NCBI RefSeq assembly: GCF_022489035.1
Contig: NZ_JAKVTV010000001.1
Coordinates: 310,001-374,000 of the forward strand
Length of the DNA stretch: 64,000 nucleotides
Direction: 5' to 3'
From: Christiangramia lutea
GTDB taxonomy: Bacteria > Bacteroidota > Bacteroidia > Flavobacteriales > Flavobacteriaceae
A model generated the notes under the pieces. The model saw only the letters and a list, made by a program, of their open reading frames with translations. It had not been told where the DNA came from and did not search any database. The position numbers were made by a program, and so were the translations under genes. Positions 59,927 through 64,000 of this stretch are shown here, piece after piece (within the stretch, counting starts at the first letter, position 1; each line of letters opens with the position of its first letter).

Positions 59927-62365
59927 TCAGATTTCGTTCAGAGTGGCTGCATCTATTCGAGCCAGCAAGTCATTCCAGTGAAACCTGGTAAGTTGATGAT
60001 CTACGCGGTTCTTCCTTCGGTTAATGTCAGCTTTCAATTGCTCCATTTCTCCTCTCATTAGTGCCATGATATCAGACTTAAGCACCTCATCATTCTCACG
60101 TTCTTTAAGTTCCTTCAGGTAAGCTGAAGCAATATCTACATAGGAGCGCTGGAGATTTCTCCGGTAGGCATCGGTCTTCCTGGAATTATACAATTCACTG
60201 AATATTCCTTTACGAACATCCTCCATCATTTCAACGCTGGAATAGGCTTTTTTGGCATTCACTTCCTCATTGGTTATCATTCTCTTTAAACGATCTTTTT
60301 TCAGAAGCCTCTCCAAAGTCCAGGTTTGAATAGACTGTATTCTATCTATTGCTTCGGAAGCCTCTATCCTTCCAAGTAAATCCTGGTTCAGCATCCAATT
60401 GGGTGTTGTAAATGCTTCTTCATTCAGAAATTTCACGGCATTTTTCTGAATATCTGAAGGCACCGGTTCATAGACAACTCCGGCCTGATCTGAAGTCTTT
60501 CTGGTTTCATAGACACCACCAATATTGGTCACAACATGTGAGAGATAGCCTCGCCACATATAACCAAGTTCTCTGTAAACTTCCGCCAGTTCACCATATC
60601 CATAACCATCTTTTGAGGTCCAATCTACCAGGTTAGGAACTACCTTCTTTAAGTTGGCGATTCCATATTCACTGGCTTTAATCTGATCGGCACCCAGACT
60701 CTCACGCTGTGACTGAGGATCTGCCCCGGAATATCCATTGCCAAATTCATAAACCGGATCTCCAGCCTTCTCCAGGATCCATTTATCTAATGTGGCTTTT
60801 TCTTCCTTAGCCGAATCTGCTTCCGGAAGGAAACGATATCCCCAGTTTATAGCATAAAGATCATAAGGACCTAACATTCTAATATATCTCACATCCTCAT
60901 CTCCCGGCTGAGCGACATAATTTACCCTGGCATAATCCATAATGGAAGGCGTTAGACCATATTTTTGGGTGAATTCTGCAGATCTTAGGGAATCTGTAGG
61001 GTAGGCAGAACTAGCTTTCATATTATGCGGCAGACCCAAAGCATGACCAACCTCGTGGGCGATCACCATTCGCATCATTTCTCCTATTTCCTCTTCAGGA
61101 GTGTTCAAGGTTCTGGCTTTGGGGTTCTGAGCCCCTGCTTCGATCATAAATCTATTTCGGTAAGATCTAAGATGATTATGATACCAGATAATGTCGCTTT
61201 CAATTATCTCTCCCGTGCGAGGATCAGACACAGATGGTCCCATTGCATTCCTGGTGGTACTGGCCACATAACGCACTACAGAATATCGAACATCTTCGGG
61301 GCTGAATCCAGGATCTTCCTCCTTACTTGGAGGATCCTTTGCGATAATGGCATTTTTAAATCCGGCCTTTTCGAATGCCACATTCCAGTCTTCGATACCC
61401 TGCTTAAAGTACGGCCTCCATTTTTCAGGTGTAGCCGGATCCAGATAATAAACGATAGGCTCAACAGGCTCCACAAGCTCTCCCCTCTTATAAGCTTCAA
61501 TATCCTTCGGAACCAGTTTCCAGCGACGAATGATCTCATAATCATCAGCCTTCAGCTCCTCAGAATCATAATCATATTTGTCTATGGTGAACCAGCCCAC
61601 CCTGTCATTGGCAAGTCTTGGCCGCATTTTATCTTCAGGAAGAAGAATCATAGACTGATTCAGCAGCATGGAAATAGTTCCAGCCTGATCACGATCGGGA
61701 GGAGTTTCAGCTTCATAGGTCATCACATGCTTAACTTCGATATTTTTCGGGTAGGCATGAGCAGATTCAATATAAGACCTGCTATTGTCCAGTTTCTTAA
61801 CCTTGTATCTTTTTCGAAGGCTGGAGGAAATTCCGTTAATGGCATCCACCTCTTTCTCAAAAAGTCCGCTAGCATCTATGACCACACTTGTAGAATCATT
61901 GTTCCATGTTTCAATTTTCGAACTGAAAAGAATAGGAAAGAAATTATTTGCCTGTACCGACTTGTAAATAGGAGACTCTTCATCACTCTGGTTTTCGAAA
62001 CTTATCACTTTCATATCCACATTTCCATCGCGCTTTACCCAACGAACTACCTGCTCATTCACTTTGGAACCAGCATTCACGTATCCGCCTCCAAATCTAG
62101 AAGGAACTCCCGCGATCCTGCTAACCAACAGCATATCCTTTTCAAAAAGTTCAGTGGGGATCTCGAAATATAATTTATCGTCTACAAAATGCGTTGTAAA
62201 AAGGCCTTCATCAGATTTTGCTTTTGCAGTAATCACTTGAGAATACTCCTTTAAATCTGATTCTTTCTTCTCGGATTTTGATGATTCCTGGGTAACCGCT
62301 TTTGGCGATTTACAGCCAAGGCCAAGGGTTGCGAACATACCCAGCAATAGTATTTTTTTGATCAT
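59927..62365 (-). CDS. Zinc-dependent metalloprotease lipoprotein (DUF5117/DUF5118)
   Basis: This 812-residue protein has a lipoprotein signal (LGLGC, cysteine about residue 18) and the metzincin site IAHEVGHALGLPHN (about residue 440) followed by the Met-turn region SIMDYARVNY. The flanking DUF5117/5118-type regions match large Bacteroidetes proteases. It is probably anchored in the outer membrane or periplasm. Substrate not known. Confidence 0.9.
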   Translation of the reverse strand: MIKKILLLGMFATLGLGCKSPKAVTQESSKSEKKESDLKEYSQVITAKAKSDEGLFTTHFVDDKLYFEIPTELFEKDMLLVSRIAGVPSRFGGGYVNAGSKVNEQVVRWVKRDGNVDMKVISFENQSDEESPIYKSVQANNFFPILFSSKIETWNNDSTSVVIDASGLFEKEVDAINGISSSLRKRYKVKKLDNSRSYIESAHAYPKNIEVKHVMTYEAETPPDRDQAGTISMLLNQSMILLPEDKMRPRLANDRVGWFTIDKYDYDSEELKADDYEIIRRWKLVPKDIEAYKRGELVEPVEPIVYYLDPATPEKWRPYFKQGIEDWNVAFEKAGFKNAIIAKDPPSKEEDPGFSPEDVRYSVVRYVASTTRNAMGPSVSDPRTGEIIESDIIWYHNHLRSYRNRFMIEAGAQNPKARTLNTPEEEIGEMMRMVIAHEVGHALGLPHNMKASSAYPTDSLRSAEFTQKYGLTPSIMDYARVNYVAQPGDEDVRYIRMLGPYDLYAINWGYRFLPEADSAKEEKATLDKWILEKAGDPVYEFGNGYSGADPQSQRESLGADQIKASEYGIANLKKVVPNLVDWTSKDGYGYGELAEVYRELGYMWRGYLSHVVTNIGGVYETRKTSDQAGVVYEPVPSDIQKNAVKFLNEEAFTTPNWMLNQDLLGRIEASEAIDRIQSIQTWTLERLLKKDRLKRMITNEEVNAKKAYSSVEMMEDVRKGIFSELYNSRKTDAYRRNLQRSYVDIASAYLKELKERENDEVLKSDIMALMRGEMEQLKADINRRKNRVDHQLTRFHWNDLLARIDAATLNEI

Positions 62366-62458
62366 GAATAAAATTTTGCTTTCGAAGATAGGGAAAGCTA
62401 TAAAATCATGGAAAGTTTGGATGGATATATAGAAAATTCAAAATAAAAATAAAATGAA

Positions 62459-62486
62459 AACCCCCAAAATTTACATCCTGAGGGTT
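62459..62486 (-). terminator. Probable terminator after the 62507 lipoprotein gene
   Basis: AACCCTC pairs with GGGGGTT (one G-U) and is followed on the minus strand by TTTCATTTTATTTTT, 20 bp after the stop. Confidence 0.7.
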
Positions 62487-62506
62487 CTGAACAATATTTT
62501 TTTTGA

Positions 62507-63718
62507 TTATGGTTTAGCTCCTCCTATACAGCTCATGATTACATCTTTTTCCTCTCCAGTGATAAGACCAGCTTTTTTCCAATCGTTTAGCAATTTTGTA
62601 GAATTTCGGGAAAATTCTCCATTACTGGTTGAGTTTTCCCTAATTTCATTTATGAAATCTTTGATCGTACCACCATTGGTAATGATTCTATTTTCAACTC
62701 CAGAATCACAATCATCTATAACAAAGGTTTCACTGAGATCAGAATTATCAAAATCATCGTCATCATCTAAAACTCCATCATTATCATCATCTTCGTCACA
62801 GGCATCGCCTTCTCCATCCCCATCAAAATCGATTTGATCCGCATTTGGTGCTACTGGACAATTATCATTTTCATTTAAAACATCATCTCCATCGAGGTCA
62901 TCATCGCAAACATCACCTATCCCGTCTGCATCTAAATCCGCTTGATCTGAGTTTCCATTATAAGGACAGTTATCATCAATATTATTTACACCGTCATCAT
63001 CTATATCACAAGAACCTCTAAGAGTTATCCTTGACCAGTCAATAGCAAACATATCTCCATTGCCGTAAACTTCAACTTCAATTAGACCATCATTGGCAAA
63101 TTCAGCATCCTTCCCAAAAAATTCAAATATTTGTTCTTTAGGAGAAATGCCAGATCCTCCATTAGGAATCAAGCTATATTCCTGTCCATCAAAATATATT
63201 TTACCTTCAGAGTCAGGTTCAGTACCAATTTCTCGAACTATGATTTCCAAATAAGTTGCCTTGTATCCCTCACATGGATTAATTTTTCCACTTAAATTAA
63301 GACGCCAAGATGCATTTTCAATAGTTTTATCAAAAAAGATGGACTCTTCATCTGGCTCTGTCATATCAAACTCTCCATTAGGAACTGGACTATTTCCGAA
63401 ACCAAAATTATCTTTATCTCCCTTCAAGGTAACAAACCTCTCACTCATCTTTTCTATATCTAATAACATGCTCTCTGAGTAAGAGACAGCATATTTTTCA
63501 TTTGGTATGTTTAAATAATAATATCCATCAATTATACCTTCATTATTAAAGGTAGGTAAAATTTTACCTTTATTGCTTGACAAAGGAAAAGACTCCTCTG
63601 CATTATCGACTAACTGAACTACTTCCATTTCAGGGTCTGACACTTCTTCTTTGGAGCAGCTAACAAAGATTATCAAAAACAACGTTAGTACCCCTGAAAA
63701 ACTTTTTAGAGTTTTCAT
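62507..63718 (-). CDS. Lipoprotein with thrombospondin type-3 repeats
   Basis: A lipobox (FVSC, cysteine about residue 21) is followed by a beta-rich region (about 40-240). Calcium-binding type-3 repeats come next ([40 protein letters not shown], about 240-330) and a 70-residue C-terminal domain with two cysteines. It is likely exposed at the cell surface. Function unknown. Confidence 0.85.
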   Translation of the reverse strand: MKTLKSFSGVLTLFLIIFVSCSKEEVSDPEMEVVQLVDNAEESFPLSSNKGKILPTFNNEGIIDGYYYLNIPNEKYAVSYSESMLLDIEKMSERFVTLKGDKDNFGFGNSPVPNGEFDMTEPDEESIFFDKTIENASWRLNLSGKINPCEGYKATYLEIIVREIGTEPDSEGKIYFDGQEYSLIPNGGSGISPKEQIFEFFGKDAEFANDGLIEVEVYGNGDMFAIDWSRITLRGSCDIDDDGVNNIDDNCPYNGNSDQADLDADGIGDVCDDDLDGDDVLNENDNCPVAPNADQIDFDGDGEGDACDEDDDNDGVLDDDDDFDNSDLSETFVIDDCDSGVENRIITNGGTIKDFINEIRENSTSNGEFSRNSTKLLNDWKKAGLITGEEKDVIMSCIGGAKP

Positions 63719-63781
63719 AATAATGAATTTTCGTTAATATTTTATTGAAAAAAATCGGATGGGGCACAACGATCAATTAAT

Positions 63782-63789
63782 CAAATATA
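63782..63789 (-). promoter_or_regulatory. -7 promoter element of the TSP3 lipoprotein gene
   Basis: TATATTTG on the minus strand exactly fits TAnnTTTG, about 64 nt before the start codon. The -33 element is not clear. The remaining sequence to 64000 is AT-rich and I see no gene in it. Confidence 0.5.
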
Positions 63790-64000
63790 ACAACTAAAAA
63801 AAGATTTCCCATACCCGCAAATGGGTATAATTACCTATTGCACAGTTTTTTAGATGAATATCATATTTTTACCGATGAATGAAAGTGATATAACGATTTG
63901 AGTTGAAAAAATCCTCAATTAAAGATAATATCAACACCTTTTTTGTACTAATTTATATTAAGCAGAGTCTAGAAGGATATAATCTGATTTAAATTTCTAA

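Noticed and set aside
61025-62173. Long 382-codon ORF on the plus strand
   Set aside because: Antisense to the zinc metalloprotease, whose motifs are clear. The antisense translation has no domain or signal.
62840-63005. Tandem DNA repeat in the lipoprotein gene
   Set aside because: The similarity of segments is due to the calcium-binding protein repeats (DxDxDG), not to a non-coding satellite.
1-64000. CRISPR arrays, tRNA/rRNA genes, insertion sequences, prophage
   Set aside because: No regular spaced repeats, clover-leaf sequences, transposases or phage structural genes were seen.

Overview
The window is a contiguous piece of a low-GC Gram-negative chromosome, almost certainly a marine member of the Flavobacteriaceae close to Gramella/Christiangramia. 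The evidence is protein family content (CarboxypepD_reg/DUF5686, DUF6122, 2TM-domain and thrombospondin-type-3 lipoproteins, waaA, K+-type membrane pyrophosphatase), promoters of the Bacteroidetes form TTG-N19-21-TAnnTTTG, and flavobacterial-type palindromic intergenic repeats. No rRNA, tRNA, CRISPR array, insertion sequence or prophage was seen. The genus is an inference.

Region 1 (1-13.9 kb) is a sulfur assimilation and methionine regulon, mostly on the minus strand: metY, metX, hom, a metB/metZ-type gene, an Rrf2 regulator, cysH, a sulfite reductase with a HEPN-like tail, siroheme synthesis genes (SUMT and a Met8-type enzyme), a ferredoxin-NADP reductase-like flavoprotein, an OsmC protein, and the start of metH. 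metK diverges on the plus strand. The control appears to be mainly RNA-based: a SAM-I riboswitch before metH, a SAM-II-like (long-loop) riboswitch before metK, and three candidate ribosome-mediated attenuators. Each attenuator has a short ORF rich in Met and Cys codons (Met-Cys-Met-Cys type runs), followed by an intrinsic terminator. Two lie in tandem ahead of metY and one lies between cysH and the sulfite reductase gene. In all three the leader contains a segment able to pair with the 5' arm or loop of the terminator, as expected for an antiterminator. This is the most interesting signal in the window.

Region 2 (14-31 kb) is general metabolism: a glutaryl-CoA-dehydrogenase-like acyl-CoA dehydrogenase, a GhrA-like reductase and a Usp protein in one operon, a serine/threonine dehydratase, a large TolB-propeller/amidohydrolase fusion, an SLC13/TrkA-C permease, small membrane proteins, a deoxynucleoside kinase with a fatty-acid-hydroxylase-like protein, an APP1-type phosphatase, and adjacent membrane and soluble pyrophosphatases.

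Region 3 (31-49.6 kb) holds a CarboxypepD_reg/DUF5686 protein, pyruvate dehydrogenase E1 beta, etfBA, a bifunctional-nuclease/UVR protein, a NupC transporter with an exported N-terminal domain, BrkB, thyA, two tandem TonB-C-like exported proteins, an ergothioneine-type cluster (egtB, egtD, DUF427) with a class V aminotransferase nearby, folA, a fructosamine kinase and fabD.

Region 4 (49.7-64 kb) holds a secreted amidohydrolase, a DegT aminotransferase, waaA, two small lipoproteins (one LEA-like), a LexA/S24-type XRE regulator, a P1B-4 metal ATPase with a Fur regulator and a CxCC small protein, a Usp protein, a zinc metalloprotease lipoprotein and a thrombospondin-type-3 lipoprotein.
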